This document shows, one piece after another, positions 26,846 through 35,576 of a DNA stretch of 64,000 nt; position 1 is the stretch's first letter; every line of letters starts with the position of its first letter. The DNA is from Bacteroidota bacterium. Lineage in GTDB: Bacteria; Bacteroidota; Bacteroidia; Cytophagales; Cyclobacteriaceae. The notes beneath the pieces are model-generated. The model ran no database searches and was not told the origin of the DNA. It was given only the letters and a program-made list of their open reading frames with translations. The stretch is taken from positions 23,261-87,260 of the forward strand of contig JAFDYX010000014.1 of assembly GCA_018267215.1 (NCBI GenBank). Direction: 5' to 3'. The position numbers and the translations under genes were made by a program.

Positions 26846-27799
26846 ATGGATCCGCTCGTATCAGTCGTTTGCCTTTGCTACAACCATGCTGAGTTTGTAG
26901 CCCAAGCCATCCGCTCGGTGTTGCAACAGACTTACCCCAACATTCAGTTAATAGTAGTGGACGATTGCAGTACAGATAGCAGCGTTAATGTAATTCAACA
27001 ACTGGTTATAGAAAATCCATCCATCTATTTTATTGCTTTACCTAAGAATAATGGAAACTGCCGCGCCTTTAATATGGCATTAGAGCGAGTAAGAGGCGAG
27101 TTTATCATTGATCTGGCTGCCGATGATGTGATGTTGCCCGATCGCGTTGCCCGGCAGGTCAGTTATTTTCAATCGGCCGATGAGTCAGTAGGTGTGGTCT
27201 TCTCCAATGCCGATTACATAGATGCCTACGGAAATATTTTACGAAACCATACGGCACACTTGATTTCAAAAAGACTGATTGACCATGTTCCGCTAGGGTG
27301 GATATTCCCTGATGTGCTGAGGCGGTATTTTATTTGCAGTCCCACCATGATGATCAAAAAAAAAGTATTGGACAAGCTGAAGGGCTATGATGAAACGCTG
27401 GCCTACGAAGATTTTGATTTTTGGGTGCGGGCTTCGCGCCATTTCCAATTTGTTTACCAAGACGAAACGCTGACACACGTCAGGCGCAATGTCAAGTCCA
27501 TGTCATCAGGCTGGTATGAACCGGGCGACCGCCAGTTACATTCCACCTATCTTATTTGTAAAAAGGCAGTATCGCTTTGCCGGAGTGCCGAAGACAAGCA
27601 AGCATTAATTCATCGGATACGCTACGAGTATAAGCAGTCTGTGTTTTCCGGAAACAGACAGGAAGCAAGATTGTTCGCCCAACTTGAAAAGGAACTGACG
27701 AGCCATCAAGTACAATTTTATTTTTACAGATTTCTTTCTTGGTTGCCGCTGCCGTGGCCTTGGATAAGGAAGCAATACTATCGGTGGCGTTACGCTTAA
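26846..27799 (+). CDS. Family 2 glycosyltransferase
   Basis: A 317-residue GT-A fold glycosyltransferase. The GT2 start VSVVCLCYNHAEFVAQAIRS, the nucleotide-binding VDDCSTDSS near 40-48 and the DxD-equivalent DLAADDVMLPDR near 92-103 are present, with the acceptor region ETLAYEDFDFWVRASRH. No membrane anchor is evident except a hydrophobic C-terminal stretch (FYRFLSWLPLPWPWIRK), so it is likely peripheral. The sugar donor is unknown. Its stop overlaps the stop of the convergent oxygenase gene by 4 bp. Confidence 0.9.
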   Translation: MDPLVSVVCLCYNHAEFVAQAIRSVLQQTYPNIQLIVVDDCSTDSSVNVIQQLVIENPSIYFIALPKNNGNCRAFNMALERVRGEFIIDLAADDVMLPDRVARQVSYFQSADESVGVVFSNADYIDAYGNILRNHTAHLISKRLIDHVPLGWIFPDVLRRYFICSPTMMIKKKVLDKLKGYDETLAYEDFDFWVRASRHFQFVYQDETLTHVRRNVKSMSSGWYEPGDRQLHSTYLICKKAVSLCRSAEDKQALIHRIRYEYKQSVFSGNRQEARLFAQLEKELTSHQVQFYFYRFLSWLPLPWPWIRKQYYRWRYA

Positions 27800-28605
27800 T
27801 TTTTTTTCCAAAGGCGCAACTCAATGGAGATTCGCGTTAGGTTATCGTTGAGGTTTACGGCCCCTCCGTGGATCAGATAAGGAGAGAAAACAAGTACCTC
27901 GTTGGCAACCGGATCAGGGCGAACGATTTGAAATTCTCCGTGAATCTCAGACACCGCTGGCACATTAAATTTAGTGTTGTTGATGAGCGCTCCATTTTCA
28001 GTGCGTTCAATTTTATCTTCAGGCCAGTAGTGGCTGCCGGGAATGAGCGGCAACGATGACAGAGCATTGCTGCCGGCTACCGGTATGTATAAGTTGATGC
28101 AGTTAGCGTAGTCTTCCAGCCACACATCGCGGTGCAGCGGGTTGTTGTCGTGAGAATGCGGGCGCACTACGCGGAAATGAAAAACCGATTGCCCGTCAAA
28201 AGGATTGAGAGCTATCAGCGAGATGCCACAAATGTCCGAAACCCGTTCTTCAATCCGGCTGATGCCGAGCGGAAATTTTTTGGCAGACAATAATTTTGTT
28301 TGCTCAACAGCAGCCAGATGTTGTGCTTGTGTGGTGATCAGCGTATGATATTGGTCAAGCTTAAAATGATCGGGAACAAGCAAGCCGGCTTGCCGCCAGC
28401 AGTCTGTAACCAGTGCCGTTGTCTCTGATTGAAAAGTAGTAAATGTTTCTGTGTCGAATAGCGGTGCGATGGTATAACCTTTGGCGCTCCACCGGGTAGA
28501 AACGGTTAGATCTGATGCCCGATGAAGCAAGACGTCCGGTTGCCCGAATTTTTTTTCTCCTTCCGGAAAATAATGAATGGGCTGGTTGTTTAATTCGTAT
28601 TTCAC
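27796..28605 (-). CDS. Phytanoyl-CoA dioxygenase-like 2-oxoglutarate/Fe(II) oxygenase
   Basis: A 269-residue protein with the double-stranded beta-helix iron triad: His and Asp in NPLHRDVWLED, a distal His in SPYLIHGGAVN and a downstream Arg in TRISIELRLW that would bind 2-oxoglutarate. SNALSSLPLIPGSHYW fits the PhyH-type core. The substrate is unknown. It is convergent with the glycosyltransferase gene and 4-bp-overlapping with the rsgA start on the same strand. Confidence 0.72.
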   Translation of the reverse strand: MKYELNNQPIHYFPEGEKKFGQPDVLLHRASDLTVSTRWSAKGYTIAPLFDTETFTTFQSETTALVTDCWRQAGLLVPDHFKLDQYHTLITTQAQHLAAVEQTKLLSAKKFPLGISRIEERVSDICGISLIALNPFDGQSVFHFRVVRPHSHDNNPLHRDVWLEDYANCINLYIPVAGSNALSSLPLIPGSHYWPEDKIERTENGALINNTKFNVPAVSEIHGEFQIVRPDPVANEVLVFSPYLIHGGAVNLNDNLTRISIELRLWKKN

Positions 28606-29516
28606 TTTCTGTTGTCGCTTCCGGTGGTCATGTTGATTAAATTCTCATACCGGCTGAACCAAATCGCTCCTTCTTCTACGGCTTTGATAATGGCACAGCC
28701 CGGCTCGTGCAGGTGAAGGCATTTTGATCCGAATTTACAAAGAAGTCTCCGCTCTCGCATCTCAGGAAAATAATCTGATATTTCTTGCGCGCTCATGTCC
28801 ACCAGTCCCCATTCTTTTACTCCGGGCGTATCAATGACGGCTGTGTTATCGTCTATCCAAAACATTTCGGCAAAGGTGGTGGTGTGTGTACCTTTTTCGG
28901 TGGCGGCTGATATCTGTTGGGTAGATTGGCGGATGGAATCTGAAATTTGGTTGAGCAAGGTTGATTTGCCCACACCCGAGTGGCCTGCCACCAGCGATAT
29001 TTTGTTGCTTAAAATATTTTTGATTTCGTTCAGGCCATTGCCCTGTAAGGCAGAAAGGATATAAACGGAAATGCCTACGGCTTCATATTTTTTTTTCCAT
29101 TCGTGAAGCATGGCCATCTGATCGTCAGTTAATAAATCTTGTTTATTGAAAATGAGCACTTGCGGAATCCGAAAAGCTTCTGCCGAAACCAAAAAACGGT
29201 CAATAAACCCGAGCGAGGTGCGCGGCTGCTGAACCGTGGCCACCAGCACGGCCTGATCAATGTTGGCAGCTAAAATATTGGAATGCCCCGTTTTTTTTAC
29301 CGACTGGCGCAGGATATGATTTTTGCGCGGAAGGATTTCGGTGATGACGTTGCTGCCTTCGTCCATTTCAATGGCCACATAATCGCCCACGGCCACCGGG
29401 TTGGTTTCTTTGATGCCCTCCAACCTGATTTTTCCGCGCAGACGGCATTCATACGTTTCTCCTTGGCAGCGTACCACGTACCAGGAGCCGGTTGATTTGG
29501 TCACTACACCCTTCAT
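28602..29516 (-). CDS. rsgA: Ribosome small-subunit-dependent GTPase A
   Basis: A 304-residue circularly permuted GTPase that checks late 30S maturation. The OB-fold starts at MKGVVTKSTGSWYVVRC, my chosen start. The permuted order is G4 (FNKQDLLT), G1 (AGHSGVGKSTLLNQI), G2 region (TTTF) and G3 (IDTPGVKEWGL). The zinc knuckle CKFGSKCLHLHEPGC is at the C-terminus. The ATG overlaps the waaA stop as ATGA. An in-frame ATG at 29537 is the longer alternative and would overlap waaA more. Confidence 0.95.
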   Translation of the reverse strand: MKGVVTKSTGSWYVVRCQGETYECRLRGKIRLEGIKETNPVAVGDYVAIEMDEGSNVITEILPRKNHILRQSVKKTGHSNILAANIDQAVLVATVQQPRTSLGFIDRFLVSAEAFRIPQVLIFNKQDLLTDDQMAMLHEWKKKYEAVGISVYILSALQGNGLNEIKNILSNKISLVAGHSGVGKSTLLNQISDSIRQSTQQISAATEKGTHTTTFAEMFWIDDNTAVIDTPGVKEWGLVDMSAQEISDYFPEMRERRLLCKFGSKCLHLHEPGCAIIKAVEEGAIWFSRYENLINMTTGSDNRK

Positions 29517-30763
29517 TCTTTTAAAATTGAATGGCAATACTTCATGATTTTTTCTGTGGCGCCCAAGTTTTCTTGCACATACGATTTGGTTACTTCACAG
29601 GCAAGCAGAAAACTTTCGGGTCGCGAAATCATCAGTTCGTATTTCATTTTCAGGTCGGCATAGCCGTTCACTTCAAAAGCGCCTCCGCGCATAATCAGGT
29701 CTGTGGCTTCCTGGTATTTGTGATAGCTCTTGTCGCCAAAGAAAACAGGAATGCCATAACAGGCTGCCTCTAAAATGTTGTGCAGCCCTTTGCCGAAGGC
29801 CCCACCCACAAAGGCAAACTCGCCATAGCGATAGAGTTGGGCAAGCATGCCGATGTTATCAATAATCAGCACGGAGTAGCTTTCGATGTTTTCTTTTTGC
29901 TCGGAGAAACGGCAAGTTTTTACCTGAAGCGATTTTTCAATATCTAAAAGGAATGACTCGGTTATTTCGTGCGGGGCAATGATGAATTTTAATAGCCCAT
30001 CATTCTCATTGATAAAAGGAGCAAGGGCCTCCATATCTTCAGGCCAGCAACTGCCGACAACAAATGTTTTTTGATTGTCTTTAAACTGCTTGACTAATGC
30101 TACTTCTTTTCCGGATCGGATGATTTCATTGACGCGGTCGAACCGGGTATCTCCGGCAACTTCTACTTGGGTGATGCCAATAGAGGAAAGTAATTTTTTG
30201 GTTTCTGAATTTTGTGTAAAAAAGTAATCGAAATTTTTTAGCAACTGGCGGAACAGGCCTCCATACTTCTTAAAAAAAATCTGGTTAGGCCGCATGATGC
30301 ACGAGGTGGAGATAATTTTTACCCTTGCTTTTTTAAGAGCCTCAGTATAGTGAAACCAAAATTCGTATTTGATGAATATGGCCAGCACCGGTTGTGTGAT
30401 GGCTACAAATTCCTTAGCCTGCCGGGGTGTATCCCACGGCAAATAGAAAATGAAATCAGCTTGCGAATAATTTTTTCTCACTTCGAATCCCGAGGGAGAA
30501 AAAAAAGTAAGGAGGATTTTTATTGGTGGGTATTCCCGCTTAATGGATTCGATAATCGGGCGCCCTTGTTCAAACTCTCCCAACGAGGCACAATGTACCC
30601 ACACCACTTTTTCATTTTTGTGGGATTTAAAAGATGATTTTATCTTCTTAAAAATAGACCGCCTGCCGGTTACAAACAGTCGCGCTTTTTCATTAAAGGG
30701 AACGGCCACAATAAACAGAAGGCGCAGCAGATTGATAAAAACAGTATAGATAGCGCGTTGCAT
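29513..30763 (-). CDS. waaA: 3-deoxy-D-manno-octulosonic acid transferase
   Basis: A 416-residue Kdo transferase (GT30). Its features are a membrane-anchoring N-terminus (YTVFINLLRLLFIVAVPFN), the family motif WVHCASLGEFEQGRPII with the catalytic Glu, and C-terminal FAFVGGAFGKGLHNILEAAC plus GIPVFFGDKSYHKYQEA. It adds Kdo to lipid A precursor at the cytoplasmic face of the inner membrane and needs the CMP-Kdo made from the product of the kdsA operon at 48-51 kb. It is translationally coupled to rsgA. Confidence 0.93.
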   Translation of the reverse strand: MQRAIYTVFINLLRLLFIVAVPFNEKARLFVTGRRSIFKKIKSSFKSHKNEKVVWVHCASLGEFEQGRPIIESIKREYPPIKILLTFFSPSGFEVRKNYSQADFIFYLPWDTPRQAKEFVAITQPVLAIFIKYEFWFHYTEALKKARVKIISTSCIMRPNQIFFKKYGGLFRQLLKNFDYFFTQNSETKKLLSSIGITQVEVAGDTRFDRVNEIIRSGKEVALVKQFKDNQKTFVVGSCWPEDMEALAPFINENDGLLKFIIAPHEITESFLLDIEKSLQVKTCRFSEQKENIESYSVLIIDNIGMLAQLYRYGEFAFVGGAFGKGLHNILEAACYGIPVFFGDKSYHKYQEATDLIMRGGAFEVNGYADLKMKYELMISRPESFLLACEVTKSYVQENLGATEKIMKYCHSILKE

Positions 30764-30872
30764 GTGTTACAAAAATACCAAAAGCTGCGAAGCTATCGGC
30801 TCGATAGGTGTGATGTCTTTTAAAATTATTATTTTAGCAAGTTGAAAAATCAAAAAAATAAATATACCAGCT

Positions 30873-31916
30873 ATGAAATTAAGTAAAAGTATCTTCTTTA
30901 CGGCCTGTTTGCTGACAGTAGCGCCTATGGTTTGGAGCCAAAATGCCAGCGACTTATCTCAATTTCTCAACTCCAGCAAACAAGATGCATCAAGCCTTAT
31001 TTCCGGCTATACTGCTCCGATAATAAAAGCTTTTTCTTACGGCATGACCAACGGCTGGTACCATACGGCTAAAACTCACAAAAAGCTGGGTGTTGATTTC
31101 GGTGTAACAGTTAGTGCCGTTTTTGTGCCCACGTCTGATAATTATTTTACACCCAATAACTCATCTACATTAACTTTTGCCAACAACACGCATCCAAGTT
31201 TGCAAATGGCGCCTACTATTATGGGGCCTAAAGATCAAACAACTTATTCGGCTACCTACACACCACAGGGCTCATCCACACCGATAACCGTTGGATTTAA
31301 CGGACCTGAAGGCCTTGATATGAAGGGCAATTTAGGTGTGTCGGCCATCCCTGTGCCGATGGCACAGTTGGGAATTGGGCTCATAAAAAATACGGATCTC
31401 AAATTGAGGATGGTGCCCACTATTAATAATGGAGGGAATTCGATCAGTATGTTTGGCGTTGGCTTGATGCACGACATCAAACAATACCTGCCGGGGGTGA
31501 AGGAACTTCCGTTCGACTTGTCTGTTATTGCAGGCTATAATTCACTGAAGGGAGCTTCGAGTCTGGCCAGCAGCAGCACATCGCCCACCAGCACGGATGG
31601 AAAAATAAGTTATACGTTTAACTCGTGGGTGGGTCAAGTGCTTATCTCGAAGAAGTTAGCGATACTTACACTCTATGCCGGTGTCGGCTATGGCTCGGTA
31701 TCTACGAAGGTAAATATCACAGGCACTTACACAATTAGTCCTACAACAGGTGGAAATTTTAACATCACTGACCCGCTGGCATACACCCTGAACAACACAG
31801 GTGCAAAGTTGACCGGAGGTATGCGGATAAAACTCGGGCCGATTTATTTCAATGGCGACTACACGGTACAAAAGTACAGTGCCTTTACTTTTGGCTTAGG
31901 GGCATCCATCCGCTAA
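30873..31916 (+). CDS. DUF6588-type exported protein
   Basis: A 347-residue protein with a signal peptide (KSIFFTACLLTVAPMVWSQ). The mature part has the Bacteroidota pattern of a long LPPxMAPTI-like barrel protein: NGWYHTAKTHKKLGVDFGVT, SAIPVPMAQLGIGLIKNTDL, IKQYLPGVKELPFDLSVIAG and a C-terminal strand FNGDYTVQKYSAFTFGLG. I recall this layout as DUF6588, an outer-membrane-like family of unknown function. Divergent from waaA over about 110 bp, which holds both promoters. Confidence 0.8.
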   Translation: MKLSKSIFFTACLLTVAPMVWSQNASDLSQFLNSSKQDASSLISGYTAPIIKAFSYGMTNGWYHTAKTHKKLGVDFGVTVSAVFVPTSDNYFTPNNSSTLTFANNTHPSLQMAPTIMGPKDQTTYSATYTPQGSSTPITVGFNGPEGLDMKGNLGVSAIPVPMAQLGIGLIKNTDLKLRMVPTINNGGNSISMFGVGLMHDIKQYLPGVKELPFDLSVIAGYNSLKGASSLASSSTSPTSTDGKISYTFNSWVGQVLISKKLAILTLYAGVGYGSVSTKVNITGTYTISPTTGGNFNITDPLAYTLNNTGAKLTGGMRIKLGPIYFNGDYTVQKYSAFTFGLGASIR

Positions 31917-31928
31917 TCTCTGCTGAAA

Positions 31929-32702
31929 TTATTTTCCGGTATAGTGAGGCTTTCGTTTTTCTACGAAAGCCTTCATGCCTTCTTTCTGGTCTGCCGAGGC
32001 GAAGGTGAGGTAGAAATTTTTACGCTCAAAGGCCAACCCTTCGTCCAGTTGGGTTTCAAATGAACGGTTGATTGCTTCTTTTGCCAACTGTACTGCAATG
32101 GGCGACATCTGTGCTATTTCTTTGGCCAATGTCAGCGCCTCTTGCAGATATACTTCTACAGGCACTACTTTGCACACCAGCCCATAGAAGAGCGCTTCTT
32201 GGGCTGACAGAAACCTGCCTGTCAGAATCAGTTCCATCGCTTTGGCTTTGCCCACGGCTTTGGTGAGCCGCTGCGTACCGCCTGCACCGGGGATGGTGCC
32301 TATCTTGATTTCGGGTTGACCAAACTTGGCTGTTTCCGAAGCAATGATAGTATCGCACATCATACTGAGTTCGCAGCCGCCACCCAACGCAAAGCCACTG
32401 ACGGCCGCCACGATAGGCTTTTTCGTTTTGCGGATCATATCCCATGTGCTGAACTGATCTACCATCAGCATATCTATGGCGCTTTGGTCGGCCATCTGCT
32501 TAATGTCGGCTCCGGCAGCAAAAGCCTGCTCATTGCCGGTAAGCACAATAGCCCTTACCTGCTCATTTTTATCTAATGCCTGAAGCGCTTCAAGCAGCTC
32601 GACCATCAGTTGCCGGTTCAGTGCGTTCAGTTCTTTCGGGCGGTTGAGTTCCACTAAGGCTACGAAAGGTTCTTTTTGTTCTGTAACTTTAATAAATTCC
32701 AT
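31929..32702 (-). CDS. Enoyl-CoA hydratase/isomerase family protein
   Basis: A 257-residue crotonase-fold enzyme starting at MEFIKVTEQKEPFVALVELN, the family N-terminus; the frame could extend 30 codons upstream but those read as non-coding. The oxyanion motif AFAAGADIKQMA and the FALGGGCELSMMCD helix are present, and PEIKIGTIPGAGGTQRL carries the catalytic Glu of the hydratase subgroup. The substrate is probably a short-chain enoyl-CoA (fatty acid or butanoate metabolism). Convergent with DUF6588 over 12 bp. Confidence 0.92.
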   Translation of the reverse strand: MEFIKVTEQKEPFVALVELNRPKELNALNRQLMVELLEALQALDKNEQVRAIVLTGNEQAFAAGADIKQMADQSAIDMLMVDQFSTWDMIRKTKKPIVAAVSGFALGGGCELSMMCDTIIASETAKFGQPEIKIGTIPGAGGTQRLTKAVGKAKAMELILTGRFLSAQEALFYGLVCKVVPVEVYLQEALTLAKEIAQMSPIAVQLAKEAINRSFETQLDEGLAFERKNFYLTFASADQKEGMKAFVEKRKPHYTGK

Positions 32703-32864
32703 AGATTGATGTGTTTGTACAAAGCTAATGGAATGATAGTAATTGTGGATAAAAAGAAACCCCTTCATTGCGGAAGGGGAATCTTTAACCAAGGCATGTG
32801 TGCATAAAGCACGTTCGTTAATGAATAGAAGATTGGTATAGTAACCCCTTAATTTACCCGATTG

Positions 32865-33320
32865 ATGAAAATATTATTTGTGTGCTTGGGCAATATCTGT
32901 CGGTCTCCGCTGGCAGAGGCTATTTTTAATTCGAAAATTAACCAGCATGGACTGGCCGCTTCCTTCTACGCAGACTCCTGTGCCACCGGCAGCTACAACA
33001 TTGGCGATTCGCCCGACCCGCGCACCATCCGCACGGCCTTTAAAAATAAAGTGCCCATTGAGCACACGGCACGGCAGATAACACGAAATGATCTTCATGA
33101 GTTTGATTTGATCCTCGCGATGGATGATCACAACCAACGCGATATTCTACGTTTGTGCGAACCGCACCAGTCGGCAAAAATAAAATTGCTGCGCAGCTAC
33201 GATCCGCAAGGAGAAGGCGAAGTGCCCGATCCTTATTATGGCCAAGAGAAAGATTTTGATGAGGTGTTTGCGATGTTAGATCGAACAATCGAAAAGATGG
33301 TCAAAGATTTAACAGCTTAA
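32865..33320 (+). CDS. Low molecular weight protein-tyrosine phosphatase
   Basis: A 151-residue LMW-PTP. The catalytic P-loop FVCLGNICRSPLAEA gives Cys7 and Arg13, and the general-acid Asp lies in VPDPYYG near the C-terminus, so the enzyme should be active. I use ATG 32865, 1 bp into an alternative TTG at 32862. Such enzymes counter tyrosine kinases in capsule synthesis or stress signalling, but no kinase gene is in this window. It ends 3 bp from the convergent esterase gene. Confidence 0.92.
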   Translation: MKILFVCLGNICRSPLAEAIFNSKINQHGLAASFYADSCATGSYNIGDSPDPRTIRTAFKNKVPIEHTARQITRNDLHEFDLILAMDDHNQRDILRLCEPHQSAKIKLLRSYDPQGEGEVPDPYYGQEKDFDEVFAMLDRTIEKMVKDLTA

Positions 33321-33323
33321 TAT

Positions 33324-34241
33324 TTATTTTTTCAGCCACCCGTTGGCATCCATCCAGTTTTTCAAACGATCCATCCATACGTCAGGTGTAGTGGGGTTGT
33401 GCATACCAAAGCCATGCCCACCTTTTTGATAGATGTGCAACTCAGCTTCTACATGGTTTTTGATCAAAGCTTCATAAAAGAAAATACTGTTGGAGGGCTT
33501 CACCGCTTCGTCATCGCTGGCGTGCACCATAAAACTGGGTGGAGTGTTTGAGGAAACATGCAGTTCATTCGAAAAAAAATCTATTTTTTCCTGCGTGGGC
33601 TGCCTGCCGATCAATTGCTCGCGCGAACCGGGGTTGGTGATTGATTCCTGAAAACTGATGACAGGGTAAATCAACACCATAAAATCAGGGCGCAGGTTTA
33701 GGTTGCCCGGGTTTTCGATAAATGATTTTTCAAAATGAGTTCCGGCAGTAGAAGCCAGATGGCCTCCGGCCGAAAACCCCATAATACCTATTTGGTGCGG
33801 GTTGAGATGCCATTCAGCAGCATGCTCTCTCACCAATTTGATAGCTTGCTGGGCATCTTGCAGAGGTGCAGTTTCTTTGTTGACTTGAGCGGCATCATTG
33901 GGCAGGCGATACTTCAGCACAAAGGCGGCCACACCCATCTCGTTCAATTTTGCTGCCACCGCGGTGCCTTCGTGCGCAAAGGCATTGACGGCATAACCTC
34001 CGCCCGGGCAAATGATGATTGCCGTGCCGGTTGCTTTTTCCTTTGCGGGAAAGAAGGACGTCAGGGTTGGCTGGGTGATGTGACTGATGATCTTAATGCC
34101 TGCATGATCGGTTTCTTGCTCTTTATTTGCCGAGGGTTTGCTGTTGGGGATTTCGCTCGCATATAATTTGATAACCGATTGCGACATAGAACTAATACTT
34201 AGGAAAACAAAAAACAGGGTAAATAATTTTTGATAGCGCAT
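33324..34241 (-). CDS. Exported alpha/beta hydrolase, acetyl-esterase type
   Basis: A 305-residue protein with a signal peptide (RYQKLFTLFFVFLSISSMS). The esterase signature IICPGGGYAVNAFAHEG and the nucleophile elbow GFSAGGHLAST are clear. The acid region VHASDDEAV and the base region GGHGFGMH complete the triad. By eye it is like BD-FAE or axe-type xylan and acetyl esterases found in Bacteroidota polysaccharide use. No polysaccharide locus is adjacent, so the substrate is open. Confidence 0.85.
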   Translation of the reverse strand: MRYQKLFTLFFVFLSISSMSQSVIKLYASEIPNSKPSANKEQETDHAGIKIISHITQPTLTSFFPAKEKATGTAIIICPGGGYAVNAFAHEGTAVAAKLNEMGVAAFVLKYRLPNDAAQVNKETAPLQDAQQAIKLVREHAAEWHLNPHQIGIMGFSAGGHLASTAGTHFEKSFIENPGNLNLRPDFMVLIYPVISFQESITNPGSREQLIGRQPTQEKIDFFSNELHVSSNTPPSFMVHASDDEAVKPSNSIFFYEALIKNHVEAELHIYQKGGHGFGMHNPTTPDVWMDRLKNWMDANGWLKK

Positions 34242-34271
34242 GGTGAATTAAAAATTAAAAAAACTCAAATT

Positions 34272-35501
34272 TTATTTCAAACGATGCAACCGCGCCAACA
34301 ACGGAGGATGCGAGTAATGAAAAAAAACGTAAGCCGGGTGTGGGTATAACTCACTAAGCGTATCTACCGAAAGTTTTTTCAACGCTTGGGCCAACGCCTG
34401 TCCATCATATTTTTCTTTGGCATAGTGGTCGGCTTCAAACTCATTGCGCCTGCTGTAGAGGTTCATCAATAAACCGGTAATACCTGAGACAGGGCTGAAC
34501 AAAATAGTGAAGGCAATCAGGTTGAGGTGAATGGCCCATTGGCTTCCGCCCAAAGCTACGGAAACCGTTTCGTTCGACACAACCAGCGACAGAACCCAAA
34601 GCGTAAAAAAGATTTGAATGACAGACAGCACGTAACTAAACACAACATGCTTTTTCTTGTAATGGCCCACCTCGTGCGCTAAAACAGCCACCAACTCTGG
34701 CGTGCTGTGTTTTTCTATTAACGTATCGTACAGCACGATCTTTTTCTTTCTGCCGATACCCGAAAAAAAAGCGTTGGCTTTGTTAGACCGCTTAGAGCCA
34801 TCTATCACAAAAATGTGATCGAGCGGAAAATTTACTTTGTGGGCAAAAGATTCAATAGCCGTTTTTAATTCGCCCTCCGGAAGTGGTGTGAGCTTATTGA
34901 ATAAGGGCAACACCCAAGAAGTGTAAAATATGTTTACCAATAGAATGAAAAGCGAAGCGGCTACGCCAAACCAAATCCAAAAATTACTACCCAATTTGTC
35001 AATCAATAACAGCAAAAGGGAAAGCAACACGCCACCTACGACTGCCCCGAGCAAATACCCCTTCAACTTATCCAGCACAAAAGTCTTGCCTGTTGTTTTG
35101 TTGAACCCATATTTTTCTTCGATGACGAAAACAGAATACCATTGAAACGGAATCGTCATCCAATCAGACACAATAGCCAGCAGGCCAAAGAACAATAATG
35201 CCAACGGTATTCCCGACAAGCCAAGAAGACTAAGTTGTCGGTCGAGCCAGCCAAAGCCGCCTAAAAAGAGTACTGCTAACAGCAACACTAAACTAAATGT
35301 AGAAGTGATCAACGAAAAAAATGTACGCTCACGATGGTAGGCCAACGATTTAGCATATTTCTCTTTGTCATAGAAACCGGCTACCTCATCGGAGAGGTTG
35401 TTGCGCTGATGCCGGAGGTTGATGAATTCGAGGAGTGATTCCAATACAAAAGAACCTGCCGCGATACCGACAATCAAGTATAATATTGTTTGCGATGTCA
35501 T
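34272..35501 (-). CDS. M48 family metallopeptidase (Ste24/CAAX protease type)
   Basis: A 409-residue membrane zinc protease. The zinc motif LVAVLAHEVGHYKKKH gives HExxH near residues 270-280, and the third ligand Glu lies in RRNEFEADHYAKEK. There are several hydrophobic helices in the Ste24 pattern. I start at MTSQTILYLIVGIAAG (35501); the 23 codons upstream do not fit. The -7-like element TAAATTTG lies about 16 bp upstream. Bacterial members degrade or clip membrane proteins. Confidence 0.92.
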   Translation of the reverse strand: MTSQTILYLIVGIAAGSFVLESLLEFINLRHQRNNLSDEVAGFYDKEKYAKSLAYHRERTFFSLITSTFSLVLLLAVLFLGGFGWLDRQLSLLGLSGIPLALLFFGLLAIVSDWMTIPFQWYSVFVIEEKYGFNKTTGKTFVLDKLKGYLLGAVVGGVLLSLLLLLIDKLGSNFWIWFGVAASLFILLVNIFYTSWVLPLFNKLTPLPEGELKTAIESFAHKVNFPLDHIFVIDGSKRSNKANAFFSGIGRKKKIVLYDTLIEKHSTPELVAVLAHEVGHYKKKHVVFSYVLSVIQIFFTLWVLSLVVSNETVSVALGGSQWAIHLNLIAFTILFSPVSGITGLLMNLYSRRNEFEADHYAKEKYDGQALAQALKKLSVDTLSELYPHPAYVFFHYSHPPLLARLHRLK

Positions 35502-35516
35502 AATTAAAATTAGCTG

Positions 35517-35524
35517 CAAATTTA
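35517..35524 (-). promoter_or_regulatory. Candidate -7 element (TAAATTTG)
   Basis: Read on the minus strand, TAAATTTG matches the Bacteroidota -7 consensus TAnnTTTG, 16 bp before the M48 start. No TTG -33 element is evident at normal spacing. Confidence 0.35.
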
Positions 35525-35576
35525 GAGTATTGATTTGAAGAAAGAATTTATATTGCAGTAACATAACCACGACACT

